This document shows, piece after piece, positions 37,122-49,994 of a DNA stretch of 64,000 nucleotides. Positions within the stretch are counted from its first letter, which is position 1. Each line of letters opens with the position of its first letter. Below the pieces are notes generated by a model. That model saw only the letters and a list, made by a program, of their open reading frames with translations. It did not search any database and was not told the origin of the DNA. Source of the stretch: Lithospermum erythrorhizon (lineage: Eukaryota; Streptophyta; Magnoliopsida; Boraginales; Boraginaceae); the NCBI GenBank assembly GCA_019722365.1, contig JADFUC010000856.1, forward strand, positions 682,001-746,000, given 5' to 3'. The position numbers and the translations under genes were made by a program.

Positions 37122-37490
37122 GTCATGTTGACATAATTTCCTCAGTTCCACACATAATGACAATACAATTCCACATTTCCACCCCTTTTCCCTCCCACCA
37201 TCTCATTGTCCAAGTCCACCATCAATACCGAAAAGTCCACAATATTTAATCCTTGATAAGGGATTGACTTTGAATTGAGCGTAACTACGATCGAAAAAAT
37301 ATTATTAGAAAAATCAAACTCAAAAACTTTCAATCACAAACTAATCTATCCGCCATCTCGAACACCCATATGGACATACACAAAAACCAAATTCATCATG
37401 ATGTTGTCATAATTTCCCCAAATTCCACACATAATGACAAAATTACCCCACCCCATTTTCCCTCCCACTCTCACAGAGTCCAAGTCGACA
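37122..37490. repeat. Diverged direct repeat in the prolyl oligopeptidase promoter region
   Basis: About 37122-37220 and 37396-37490 share TTCCACACATAATGACAA, then CCC/TTTTCCCTCCCAC and a TCCAAGTC-AC motif in the same order, about 270 bases apart. Both copies lie upstream of the TATA box at 37593. Confidence 0.65.
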
Positions 37491-37592
37491 ATACAATATC
37501 TAGCCATAAAATGTTACCATACTTCCGCCATAAACAAATCATACTTCCCAAATTCCCCCCAAAACGAAGTCGTTTCATCAGCTCACACACTC

Positions 37593-37599
37593 TATATAA
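37593..37599 (+). promoter_or_regulatory. Probable TATA box of the prolyl oligopeptidase gene
   Basis: TATATAA about 107 bases upstream of the start codon at 37700, preceded by a C-rich stretch and followed by an A/C-rich leader. Confidence 0.45.
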
Positions 37600-37699
37600 T
37601 AAACCAACACAACATACTCCACCTAACAAGAACATCCTTAAACACACCAAAAAACGTGTCCGTTTATTACGTTGTCATTGCTCATCGTATTCTCCGAAA

Positions 37700-40600
37700 A
37701 TGGGCTCTTTCTCTAACGTTAATCACCCCTTGAAGTATCCCTCGGCTCGTCGCGACGACTCGATTGTTGATGATTATCATGGTGTTCGTATTCCTGATCC
37801 TTATAGATGGTAATAAATTGTTACTACTTTGTCCCAAAATGATTGTCCAATTTTGAATTTTTTATTCATGTATGTCAATTGTAACTGTTGCTCCCTGTGT
37901 CCCAAAAAGATTGTCCAATTTGGAATTTTTTGTATTAATTTAATGATTTTTTATTCGAAAAGTTTTGTATTAATGTAATGATTAAATTTCGTACTTTGAT
38001 ATTTGAAAAAATCAGAAAAATATTGAATTTGGTGTAGAGACTTTGAATATGAATTGGGTCTATTGAATTTTGTTCACACGGATGAGAATTTGTTGTTGTC
38101 GTTCTAGGTTAGAAGATCCAGATTCAGAAGAGACGAAACAATTCGTTGAAGAGCAGGTGAAATTGAACGATTCGGTTCTCAAAACCTGTGAAACAAGAGA
38201 CAAGCTACGTGAAAAGATAACGAAATTGTTCGATTTTCCTAAGTACGAAGCACCATTTAGAGAAGGTGACAAGTATTTCTTCTTTCACAACACTGGTTTG
38301 CAACCACAAAAAGTCCTCTATGTCCAGGTTTCAAGAATTTACTAAGAGTTGATAGTTAATATTTATTCTTAGTTCAATTGAAAGAGGTGGTTCAATTCAA
38401 AAATTGAAATATTGTTATGATTATTCAGCATAGTTTTAATGGAGAACCAGAGGTTTTGCTTGATCCAAATACTTTGAGTGAGGATGGAACAGTAGCATTG
38501 AGCCAGTGTTCTGTCAGCGAGGATGCTAAGTACTTGGCCTATTCGGTTAGTCAGAGTGGAAGTGACTGGGTAAAGATTAAAGTGATGCGGATTGAAGATA
38601 AGGCTGTTGAGCCTGATACAATATCATGGGTGAGTAGGTTTTCATAAACGAATAGATTATATGATTCTTCTACTTTTTCGTTGTCAGCTTTGTGATATTC
38701 ATTTAATTTGTTGCAGGTCAAATTTTCGGGTATTAATTGGACTCATGATGGGAAAGGATTCTTTTATAGTCGTTATCCTGCACCAAAGTAAGAGTAATGG
38801 ATGATTTAGCTTTCTTATGAGAAACATTACATGTGATTTTCTAGCTGGATTATAAACATGACATATCTATGTTTGTTTATGTGTAACTAAGTTGTTATGT
38901 TCAGAACTTCGGAATTAGAAGAGGTACACTGTATGTTGCCTTCATGCATAGGTGTCTGGAATTCCTCCAATTATATACGGAGTACTTAATACCTTTCTCC
39001 TCGTATCAAAGTAGGGATATAGTAGTAATTGGTATATGTCATTTACTACTGATTTATTATCACTATTTACATAGTCTGTTTCTTTTGCCAATCTTATGCT
39101 CTTAAAATGGGAAAAGGTTGTCATATGATTTGTAGTGTTACATTTGAGTTGTCGTCTTGTAGTTGTTATGGAGAGAATTGTTTTCCGCTTTCTTCTGTAG
39201 TTTTTTGTCTACCATTTGTGACAATTTTATGAAAGGTTAATGATTTTCCCACTTCAATTCTTGATGTTGGCACTCCATCTTTTTGTTATTTTGGAACAAC
39301 TTTTAGACTACAAGTGGAGTTTTGTTATCAACAACTGGAGTGGGAAAATATTAACCTTGATGAAATATACATTGGAGTTTTCCTGTCCATTGTCACCCGG
39401 TTTATTTGCGAGTAAAAGTATTCTGTTAAATAATCTGCCCCGTAGGGATGGAGAGAATTTGGATGCTGGAACGGAGACAAATGCAAATTTGCACCATGAG
39501 ATCTATTACCACTTTCTTGGTACAGATCAATCAGAGGATATCTTGTGCTGGAATGATCCTGAGAATCCAACTTATACACGTGGAGCTTCTGTAACAGAAG
39601 ACGGAAAGGTGGTTATCCACATATACTTAAAATATATTGGTTGTTATCCACATATGTTATTTTTGAACATATTTTTTTTAGCTGACTGATATGTTTTCTT
39701 TTTCTTCTCTTATAAATGTGCAGTATGCTATTCTTTATACTAATGCCAATTGCGATCCTGTGAACAAATTGTACTACTGTGACTTGACTGCACTTCCTGG
39801 TGGACTTGAAGGGTATAAAGGGAAAAAGGATATCCTTCCTTTTGTCAAGCTTGTCGATAATTTTGAGGCTTCTTATGATGTTGTTGCAAATGATGATACC
39901 CTCTTTACTTTTCGGACAAACAAGAATGCTCCTAGATACAAATTGGTTCGCGTTGATCTCAAAGATCCTACCAATTGGAGTGAAGTTCTCCCAGAAGATG
40001 AGAAAGATGTGCTTGAGACAGTCACTATTGTCAATGGAAATCAATTGGTTGTGAGTTATTTGAGTGATGTCAAAAACATTCTCCAGTTAAGGGACTTGAA
40101 CACAGGTGTACTGCTCCATCAATTACCACTAGACATTGGAACTGTATCTGAGATTTCTGCTAGGAGAAAGGACAACAGCTTTTTTATAGGTTTTACCAGC
40201 TTCCTTGTTCCTGGAATTTTTTATCACTGTGATCTACATTCTGGGGTTCCAGAGATGAAGATATTCCGTGAGATTATTGTCCCTGGATTTGACCGCACCG
40301 AGTTTGTCGTGAATCAGGTAGCTTAATCATTTTTATTTATAATTAACTGCATGAAGCTTTTAAATTTCTGTGACGTGAATATTCAATTAGCATCCTTTTG
40401 GGTAAGGTAATGAATCTACTGTCCTGATTTATTTGTTTCTAAAAGAATTTCACATGGATCCAGGAGTTCTTTTGGTGTAGTTTTGTGGGTTTACACGGGT
40501 ATATGAGTTTTTTTTTTTAAATCTAAATCTTTTAGTTCAACATTCTCCTTAACTTGAAAATATATTTGTATTCTTAGCTGCATTTGAAATTGTCCAACCA

Positions 40601-43600
40601 TGTATCCGGGTTTATGACTTATGATTGTGGGTGAAATTTTCTTCTTGACCCCTGAGAATGAAACATTTCCAATTTGTAGGTTTCAGACAGCATTATTTTG
40701 TAGAATCTCTTCTTTAAAATTGTTAAAAAAAGATTGAACTGTGTAACACTATATCTCCCCCGAAAATGAACATTTCCAACCTGTTCCTTCATGCTCTGTT
40801 GATTGTAGAAGCTCTTTTTGAATAGAGAAATATTCAAAGTCATTTCTCGCTTCACACTTAGATGAGATAGTATGCAATATTGCAAGAAGAAAGATATTAA
40901 GTTTTATGGATGATAGCTTAAGAACTTCTTTTTCTAAGTATTGCAAGTGAACTTTGGGTGTGGAATGCGGAGAATTGTGTACAGATTGGTTTCCTAATCA
41001 TTTTAAATGTGTATTAATTATTTGCCGTCTTTCTATACTGTATTCTATTACTCATGTAAAAACCATTTACTTATTTTATGTTACTAGTAAAGGATAAATC
41101 ACGTCTGCCTTGACATGCAATTGATTTTTCAAATATTTGATATATTTTTATGTTTTAATTAATCGTTAAATTATTTAAAAAGCTTGGAACTCCTTGATTT
41201 TTTTTAAATTAATATTTTATTTTTTGCGAGGATATTTTTGATCACGAATAACTCTTTAAATATAAGATGAAAAAATTACTATAAAAATCACGATGATTAA
41301 TTATTTTTTAAAGATCATTAGTATCAATTTTATAAGCGCGACGGATGCCTGCGGTTAATATTTGTTTGTTTTCTAGTATATTTTATTTCAAGTATAATTT
41401 TATTAATAATATTACTTAAATTATTAATATATATTATTATTAATACATATTCAAAAAATAATAAGTTTTTATAAACTTGAATAATATATGTCAATCGGGT
41501 ATAATAATATTTTTTAGTAAAACATTAGTATTATAAATATTAACATCCAAAATTACATTATTCGAATAATAATCAATAAAATATAATTATATTTGATGAA
41601 TAAATAATTAGTTTGAATGAAAGATAAATCAGTTTAAGCATCTCAAATAACTTCCATGTTAAGACAAGAAAGGTACTACGTAGCGCGTGTCGTATTAACA
41701 TGTTCTGAACCTTTCAATTGCCAAATTGAGTAAGGGGAGCCAACGTTATTTATAATGATTATATTAAGTAAATGATTTGGTATTTCACTTGTATATTTAC
41801 TTTGTTTTGTTACCACGTAAAATTGGAAGAAGTGAAGAAAATTTATTTACGGCGTAGTATATCCAGCAGTTTGGGATATCCGCTAATTTGTACATGGATC
41901 CGGTTGAAATAATTTATTGGGAATATTAATATTCCTATATGATTTTATCATTATTTGTTAACTGAATCTAAAATTATTAGTAGTTAACATCTATTATGAT
42001 TCAAATGGATAATAATAATAATAATAATAATAATTAAAATCGTATAAAAGATACATATTAATATGTCAGTTGTAAATTGTGTTAAATATTCACGAACATG
42101 ACATTTTATTTATGTCATGCTCCATGAGCTAGCGTTTATGTCAAAATTGAAAAGAAAAGATATATATATTATCTAGAAATTGAGATGTTCGTAGAGATCT
42201 GAAATATTATTTTAACGTTTGATCTCCCTGACTAAATATATTGACGGCGAATTGATGGCTGATATAGTATCGTGAATTATTTGCTTTTATGTCGGTTAAA
42301 TTGGTATGATTTAAAAAGTATAATTTAAATTTTTATGGATCTCAATATATAAAATTCATATTTGTAGGGAATTAAATAACAATAATAATAATAATTCTAC
42401 ACCAAGCATATGATTATTTAACTAATACATATTATAATAATAATAATAACAATAGTTCTACATAATAATGAAAAATAATAATAATAATTCTACACAAATC
42501 ATATGATTATTTAACTAATACCTATTATAATAATAATAACAATAGGTCTACATAAAACATATTATTATTTAATAGTAGTTAATTCGTATTAGAACTCATA
42601 AGTTATCAATTAAGAGGTGTAATTATTAATTAAGATAATATTTTTGCCTAACTTTTAGATTTTTAGAAAGAATGATAATTTAGTAATTAATAGTGTGAAA
42701 ACAGAATAAATGGAAGAGACACAACCCTTATTCGCATTTTTATATATGTTAGTGATTCGTTCTTTACCTAAATTTTTGCTTGATTATTGTTTCCTGATCT
42801 TCAGGTATTTGTGTCAAGTAAAGATGGGGCCAAGATACCAATGTTCATCGCGTCAAAAAAGAATCTTGAATTAGATGGATCACATCCTTGCCTTCTTTAT
42901 GGGTATGGTGGATTTAACATTAGCATCACACCGTATTTTGTCCCAAGCCGAATTGTGCTTATGAAGAATTTAGGAAGTGTCTTCTGCATAGCTAACATTC
43001 GTGGGGGTGGTGAATATGGAGAGGATTGGCATAAGACTGGGTCTCTTGCTCTGAAGCAAAATTGTTTCGATGATTTTATTTCTGCCTCCGAATATCTGGT
43101 ATCTAATGGTTACACAGAGCCCAAAAGGCTGTGTATTGAAGGTGGAAGCAATGGCGGCCTTCTGGTTGGAGCCTGTATTAATCAGGTTTCTTTAATTTTA
43201 GTTGTCTGGTATTTATGTACGTTCTTGCTAGAGAAAGTCTTTCCTGCTTCATAGTACTGACGTTTTATACTTTTTATCTATTTGTAATAACAGAGGCCCG
43301 ATCTTTTTGGATGTGCACTGGCACATGTTGGTGTTATGGATATGCTCCGATTTCATAAATTTACCATTGGTGAGAAAGAGCTTAAATCGACATATTTTTT
43401 GTACATTATGTTCCATCGTTCATTTCTTTATCCTGCTTTTGGCTTTTCCTTTGTCAGGCCATGCATGGATCTCTGATTATGGGTGCTCGGAAAAAGAAGA
43501 GGAGTTTAATTGGTTAATCAAGTGAGTCACTGAACTGTCACTCGGAATATCTGTCTAACATGCAGCGCCCTTTTTTAAGAGTTCGTTCTGTTTTGGGGGA

Positions 43601-44373
43601 GTGGATCGTTCATCATTGGCAGTAGGATTTATAAAGAGGATTGACAGTCATGATGACTTGCATTTTCATATATAGTTACTTCTCATGTGGATGTGACAGA
43701 CACTGACTTCATTCTATGTTACTCTTCACAATTGAGATTCCTGGAATCTCATGAAGTTTTTCCTTTTGTTTCCTTCTCAGGTATTCCCCTCTACATAACG
43801 TCAGGAGACCTTGGGAACAATCCTCCGATCAGTTCGTTCAGTATCCTTCCACCATGCTATTGACCGCGGATCATGATGATCGTGTTGTGCCCCTGCATTC
43901 CTTGAAACTATTAGCGGTACACAATGAAACATTTATATAGAACTTTGCTTCCATATTTGTTTTTCCATGCTCTCTATTTACATATGTATTTCCACAACTG
44001 CCATGTCGAGTGATATCTGTTCTGGCCATATTCCGTATGTGTTGTGTTTCATCTGTTATTCTTTGCCTACTGCTTTGGTCTAGCAATTGTTGCAAGCTCT
44101 TCTCTTTTCTTTCAGACTATGCAATATGTTTTGTGCACAAGTCTAGAGAATAGCCCACAAACAAATCCAATCATCGGGCGTATTGAGTGCAAGGCTGGGC
44201 ACGGTGCAGGACGCCCAACACAGAAGATGGTAAGAACTATTCAGATTAAAATCGTGTCTCAAATTTATTATGGTTTTATCTAGTGGTCTGAAAATTATGT
44301 ATTACAGATTGATGAAGCTGCGGACAGATTTGGATTTATGGCAAAGATGGTGGGTGCAACATGGGTCGAATAA
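37700..44373 (+). CDS. POP: Prolyl oligopeptidase (S9A serine peptidase), complete, 12 exons
   Basis: Exons: 37700-37809, 38108-38327, 38429-38629, 38717-38787, 39446-39608, 39724-40317, 42805-43185, 43294-43369, 43458-43521, 43781-43916, 44116-44229, 44308-44373. They join in frame to 731 aa, the length of plant POPs. The enzyme cleaves short peptides after proline and is cytosolic; no signal peptide is seen. The N-terminal piece ([18 protein letters not shown]) begins the catalytic domain, residues about 75-450 form the beta-propeller, and the hydrolase fold returns after that. Catalytic residues by position: Ser568 in GGSNGG, Asp659 in ADHDDRVVP with Arg661 beside it, His701 in AGHGAGRP. 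The start was chosen because [14 protein letters not shown] matches family N-termini; an upstream in-frame ATG at 37370 lies before the TATA box. Intron 6 (40318-42804) is long because it holds a Helitron-like element. Confidence 0.95.
41084..42755 (-). mobile_element. Helitron-like element, copy B, in intron 6 of the prolyl oligopeptidase gene
   Basis: On the minus strand it starts TCACTAACATATATAAAAATG preceded by A, and ends TTTACTAG followed by T, which is the Helitron A|TC...CTAG|T rule at both ends. It matches copy A (15732-17630) along most of its length, in opposite orientation relative to the window. It has no coding frame. Intron splice sites at 40318 and 42804 lie outside it, so splicing is probably unaffected. 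Confidence 0.62.
42010..42035. repeat. (AAT)n microsatellite
   Basis: About eight ATA/AAT units within Helitron-like copy B. Copy A has a matching ATT tract at the related place. Confidence 0.8.
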
Positions 44374-45683
44374 ACGACTGCGCTGCAAAGGAATGAATTT
44401 TGGAGGAGAAAAGAAATCGACGAAAAGGTGAAACTTGTGCTTTATGGATGGAGGCTATTGAGGCATCAAGATTTTATCTGTAATATAATTTCATTTGTGT
44501 CATAGAAAAATGAAAAATAGACTAGTTTTTCTTGTTTACACCTCCATTTGTAAGACGTTGAGAGAAGCCAAAAGCTTTCACCGAAAGATGTGCGATAATG
44601 GATGCACTCTCAGATTATGATTTTGGTCACTCTCAGATTTTTCTCAATTAATGGATTCAAAACTTTTGGCAACTTCTTCTCTTTTCCAAAGGTCTAAATT
44701 GTCTAGTTTTGAATTTTGATAATTTTGAATTTGAATATCATTGATTGAATATGTTGTGAAATATTTGGTAAACGTAACTAATCACTCAAAGCCGTTTCAC
44801 AATTGTCGAAACTTTTTTTATAGTTGTAATTTTTTAAAAAACTTTGGCCTTAAATATATTTGTTTGTGTTGTATAATATTTTATAACAAATATATCGATA
44901 GGAGAAAGAGTTTGAAATACTTTTTATTGATATAGTTTCAAAATTTAATTATTATATTATACAAATAAAAATATATACGGTTAAAGGATTCGAGATTAAT
45001 AAAAAGTTAAAAATGGATAATCTTTTGGAATGAAGGGAGTAATATTGTTTCTATTTACTTTACTAGTAACATGATTACATGAATAAAAGGTTATTCAAAT
45101 TTTATAGTTTTGAATATTAAGACGATCTATATATTTGATATGTATGTATACGTAACATCTTCCCCTTGATTTTCATTTCTAACGAGTTATTATCTCTCAT
45201 AATTCAATCAGACTATGAGAAACAATGGATAAGTATATTTCCAACAGAAACTCTTTTTTATGTTTGCAATGGAAGCTGCTTAGTTTTTTTTTATGTTTGC
45301 AATAAAAGGTGCTTAACAAAATTTTATGTTTGTTAAAATATAGGTCACTTATAATATTTTATACACTTTTTAAATATTTTTTATGTTTGTAAAGAACTTT
45401 TTATATTTACTAAATATTTATTCAATTCATAGACATTTCTAAATTTCATACACCCAAGAACTAGTATTCATATTCTTAAAAACACATAGAATCACAATTC
45501 AATAAATAGCTATACTGCAATCGCCAACAATAACTTAGCCTATAGCCCTATAATAGTATACTACAAGTAGATTATGCAAAATAAATCAAACTTCTCACTC
45601 TATTTAGAATATAAAGCGAACTTCTCACACTATCTAAAATCATAACTCTATGAACTATATAAAATTGCCAACTTAACTTCATC
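44374..45683. other. Spacer between convergent genes
   Basis: Holds the 3' flank of the prolyl oligopeptidase gene and that of the BBE-like gene. A MITE-like end (GGAATGAAGGGAGTAATA, near 45030) is seen without a convincing partner. No gene is supported. Confidence 0.5.
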
Positions 45684-47285
45684 TCATAAAGTTGGAATAC
45701 TTTGTTCACTTCTAAAGAAATTTTCTGGATCAACTTTAGTTTTCACTTGAGCCAACTTGAAAAAGTTTCCCTTAAAATACCGAATCCCCCAAATACTTGC
45801 TTGAGCATAGCTACTCCTTTTCTCATTGTTCACGCCCAAATCAAGATCCCTATAATTAAAATAAGCAGCCCTAGGAGACTTGGAAACATATGGAGTCATA
45901 TAATCATATAAATTTCTTATCCAATTTATAAACTTCATTGATTTTTTATTGTCTTTCTCATCCCAATAAACCAAATGTTGTATCTCAAACAAATTGCCCT
46001 TCCTATGTGGAAATGGAATTTCATCATCTTTAATCTCATCCATTCTTCCACCATAAGGATGGAATATAAGTTGTGCTTCTTTAGCCTCATCTACAAAAAA
46101 CTTTTTCCACAAGCCCTCCAAAGCAAATTCGGGAATTGGCTTAGTTACTAAATCTGATTTTGCTTTATAATATGATTTTGGGTAAGTTGGGGTACTAACT
46201 AAATCATCCAATGTTGCACCACTTGGAAGCATAGAAAAATAAAGAGCAGAATCAATCCAACTCATTTCACTACAATCTTCCCTTTTCAAACCTAATTCAG
46301 GGAATATTTCTTCAATTTTCTTGAAAAGTTTACCAACACCACCAAGATATAAACTCTCAAATGTAACCTGGACTGTTCTCTTTCCATTTTCATACTCCAA
46401 ACGAGTAATAGAAACTCTAATAAAAAGATCTTTACCAAAGTTGGGTAAAATTTCTTGCCATTTATGGACAATCTTTGTGGCATTTTGTTCCAATGTTCTA
46501 TTCACTCTAAAAGCCGAAACAATAGATGGAACATCAACCAAGTTAAACTTCCATTCAAGAAGAACACCAAAACTAGCAACTCCCCCTCCTCTAATAGCCC
46601 AAAATAAGTCTTCCCCCATTGACTTCCTATCTAAAATATCACCTTTTACATTCATTATTCTAGCATCAATAATATTATCAGCTGCAATACCATATTTACG
46701 TACCAATGTACCAATTCCACCACCACTAATGTGCCCACCAACGCCAACCGTCGGGCATAGGCCTGCCGGGAAAGCAAGATTCCGGCTTATATTTGCAATT
46801 TTGTAGTAAACTTCACCAAGAAGTGAACCTCCTTGTACCCATGCAACTTTATTCTTGGTATCAATAGAAATTGATTTTAAGTTTCTCATGTCAATTATGA
46901 CAAATGGGAGTTTAGAAACATAGGACAAACCTTCATAATCATGCCCCCCACAACGTACTCTTATTTGTAGGCCATGCAATTTGGAACACAAAATAACTGC
47001 TCGAATTTCATATTCTTTTGATGGGGTTATGATAAATATTGGTTTTGGTGAAGAAAGTGAAGCAAAACGAAGGTTTTGTATAGAAGAAAGTAAGAGTGAA
47101 GAATATGAAGAGTTCTCATGAGTGTGTAAAATATTGGAGAATGAGATATTGATTGTTTGTGATTGAAAACAATGGAGAAAATCTTCATGGGATTGAGTTG
47201 AGTCAATAACCTTTGATTCTGCTAACAAAAATAGTAAGAAAATAAAAGACGATAATGAAAGCATGCATATAAATTGGGTTTTCAT
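45684..47285 (-). CDS. Berberine-bridge-enzyme-like FAD-linked oxidoreductase, intronless
   Basis: A single open frame of 533 aa. Residues 1-24 form a signal peptide (hydrophobic LSSFIFLLFLLAESKV), so the protein enters the secretory pathway (wall, apoplast or vacuole). The PP-loop FAD-binding domain covers about residues 75-250. His115 in RCGGHDYEGLSY and Cys177 in PAGLCPTVGVGGHISGGG are the two flavin-linking residues, 62 apart as in the family prototype, so bicovalent FAD is expected. The substrate domain follows, and the BBE C-terminal motif (YFNYRDLDLG; WGIRYFKGNFFKLAQVKTKVDPENFF) closes the protein. Several NXS/T sites are present. Plant members oxidise alcohols such as monolignols, oligosaccharides or alkaloids; which one applies here cannot be told from sequence. 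Lack of introns is common in this family. Confidence 0.95.
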   Translation of the reverse strand: MKTQFICMLSLSSFIFLLFLLAESKVIDSTQSHEDFLHCFQSQTINISFSNILHTHENSSYSSLLLSSIQNLRFASLSSPKPIFIITPSKEYEIRAVILCSKLHGLQIRVRCGGHDYEGLSYVSKLPFVIIDMRNLKSISIDTKNKVAWVQGGSLLGEVYYKIANISRNLAFPAGLCPTVGVGGHISGGGIGTLVRKYGIAADNIIDARIMNVKGDILDRKSMGEDLFWAIRGGGVASFGVLLEWKFNLVDVPSIVSAFRVNRTLEQNATKIVHKWQEILPNFGKDLFIRVSITRLEYENGKRTVQVTFESLYLGGVGKLFKKIEEIFPELGLKREDCSEMSWIDSALYFSMLPSGATLDDLVSTPTYPKSYYKAKSDLVTKPIPEFALEGLWKKFFVDEAKEAQLIFHPYGGRMDEIKDDEIPFPHRKGNLFEIQHLVYWDEKDNKKSMKFINWIRNLYDYMTPYVSKSPRAAYFNYRDLDLGVNNEKRSSYAQASIWGIRYFKGNFFKLAQVKTKVDPENFFRSEQSIPTL

Positions 47286-47352
47286 TTTTTTATGGTAATA
47301 TTAAGATTTGATCTTCATGTGAGTTAAATATAAAAATATTTCCCGATTAAGG

Positions 47353-47360
47353 TATTTATA
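47353..47360 (-). promoter_or_regulatory. Probable TATA box of the BBE-like gene
   Basis: TATAAATA on the minus strand, 68 bases upstream of the start codon at 47285. Confidence 0.45.
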
Positions 47361-48310
47361 TTGCTAGGTTCGTATATGGATAACCTTATCGTTAGTGAAA
47401 TTTCCCTCAAGGATATGAACGTAGATAGCTCATAGCCATGCATTGTCTTGCACGTTGTTTAAATTGAATTGAATTATTGGTGAGGTTGGTATCTGCCGGA
47501 TGATCAAACCAATCAAAATCATAATCCCCACTTCACTAAATAGCTAGAAAAACGATTAATTATAATAAAATAAACAAATAAAATTCATTGTAAATTTTAA
47601 TTTCAAGTCTAAACACGTTATTAATAAAATCGTGTGCAACAGGTGAAACCTGTTTCTATCCCGTTGCAAAATTTTAAAGCCTTGCAACATGTAATTAAGC
47701 CTTTTAAACCCGTTGCAAATTTTAATTGTCATAATAAAAATGCACAATTATGTATCCATATCACAATGTTGTCGTTGTTAGACATGATGCTTAAGCTCGG
47801 CTCTAAGACACATTTAGTTAGATCGATCTGGTTCTTCTTAACCATACATTGAGGAACTGTTTGACTAAATTAAGCTTAAATTTCATACATTTTCTATTAT
47901 ATTATTGAAGCTCATCACTTGTTTATTAATTTAAGCAAAATTGCTAGATTGAGATTGTTAGTATGTATAATCGTATCTAATCTTTATTATTCGTCCAATT
48001 ATTACATGTAAAAGATGATTTTTCAATTACAGCTGTTATTTAATATATATATAGCCAAATTAGTAATTTACTTTCACATATTCAATGAGTCACTTCAAAA
48101 TGAGCAAAAAGATGTAACATTTCCCTAATTGGCAGTATATATATATATAGTTTAGGCATTAAGAGAGTTATAGAGGATAGGGAATATCAAGATCACATGC
48201 TTCAAAATACATGGATGATATTGATGCACATATAGCATATTAGCATATGGTGGATGAAGTTCATTAAAAAAGTTGGTTTTAAATAATCAGTCATTTTAAT
48301 GATTCATCAC
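47361..48310. other. Upstream region of the BBE-like gene
   Basis: AT-rich with short TA runs near 48040 and 48135. A GTTGCAA motif recurs near 47635, 47660, 47685 and 47715 in a possible MITE fragment. No gene is supported. Confidence 0.4.
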
Positions 48311-48329
48311 AGAACTAACATAACTATTA

Positions 48330-48850
48330 GTATAGGTGACCTCTCAAGTCCCGACTTTGGGAAGAAAATTTGGTGATCGATTTAGCGGGAGAAGATGGGG
48401 CCAGAGCTGAGTCTCGACGAGTCGAGCATGGGCTCGGGATCACGGTATTTTGAGGCGGTTTGGGCTTTTTATTTGGCAGGGTTCTTATTCGGTTTTGGAG
48501 TTTTATCACCTGCAGGATGCTGTAGGTATATATATGAGTGTTATGATCTTCTTATGTGTGTGGAAACAGCAGAAGCTCAAATGTGAGGATCGAAATAGAG
48601 AGAGAAATCGTAGAGATTGAGAGAGTTCGTATGAGAGGGCTGTAATTGGGGTTTCGTATACATGAGGAAGCTTGCTTGATTGAGAAGATCTTGTTTAGAG
48701 ATTTTGGAATGCGTTAAGCGCGTGATTCTTAGATGATAGAATAGGGTTCTTGAGTCGTGTAACAATTCTTCGGTGATTATTAGTGGATCTGCGGCCGAGG
48801 TGAATTCGCCGATTAAGGGTGAATCGGGATAAATTTTGTCGTGTTTAATT
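48330..48850 (+). repeat. Possible solo LTR of a copia element
   Basis: A sharply bounded, CG-richer stretch ending in GAATTCGCCGATTAAGGGTG and AATCGGGATAAATTTTG, which recalls the end of some copia LTRs. No coding region adjoins it. The assignment rests on pattern memory only. Confidence 0.3.
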
Positions 48851-49994
48851 TGTACAATTTATTAACTTTTGTTATTGTCGTATACGAGTTAGTTGATACT
48901 CCGATCACGATGGATCTTAGTAATTAGTATAATTGATGATACCATAATTATCCTTAATTATGGGTTAAGATCTAGATGTTGTGTATCCTGGGCGGGATCC
49001 TAGTTATTGAGAATTATGGGGTTGCCAATAATGATGTGGGATTCCTAACGAGAGGTACTTAATAATCCAATGTTATCGAGCATGGGATGAGGTCAGAAGT
49101 TGTCTTAAAAGTTTCTCTCCTTTTTTGAACGGACTAAAATATCCTTAATGAAAGGTATAATTGTATTTTGATAAATTTTAGTTAAACTAAAAGACTACAA
49201 ATACAAATCCTATAATATAGGATTACTACGTACACATAGAATTATTTGTGTAGGAGTACATTACAAGTTGTATATGAGTATGTAGAAACTATAGGACTTT
49301 TAATTAATAAAATTATTAATTTTGATATAAAATTAACACATTATTTTTACTTGAATAATCGAGCGTATTATATTAGGAAAATAATTAAGGTTAAAAATAT
49401 TAAGATACTTGCATATTTTTCTTCAAAATTATACTTGTATAAAAATAATTGAGTTTATAATTAAAATTTCAATCATCAAAGTTGAAGAATTTTAAATTTT
49501 TATTTGAAACATGTAGAATTTGTTCTTATTGAAATTTGTAGCTAAACAATTCACATATAGTAATGAAAAATAATATTGGGAACGAATGAGTATAAGTTAA
49601 ACTTCATTATCACAAGATTTAATATGAATAAGCAGGGAAATCTCTAACTTTGTTTTCACCGATATCTGAGGAGAATTATATAATATCTGATGAAAAATAT
49701 TTAAAATGATAATATATTTAACACAATTTACTAAAAATATTATATTTTGTTATTTAAATCGATATTATGTATATAAATTAGGATGATAAAGTTTATTTAA
49801 TTTGATCATTAAAATTAATCTAGACAATCTTTCTGATGGATAAAAATATTCAAATTATGTATGAATGATGTAATAATTATGACAAGTTAGCGTTTAATTT
49901 GAACTCAAATGCTATAATTTTTTTATATTATTATGTAATATGTACTTATACTCGACATATATTTTGAACATACTTTATAATATGTAGTAATCAT

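Noticed and set aside
46321..46806. 161-codon plus-strand frame
   Set aside because: Antisense shadow of the BBE-like gene.
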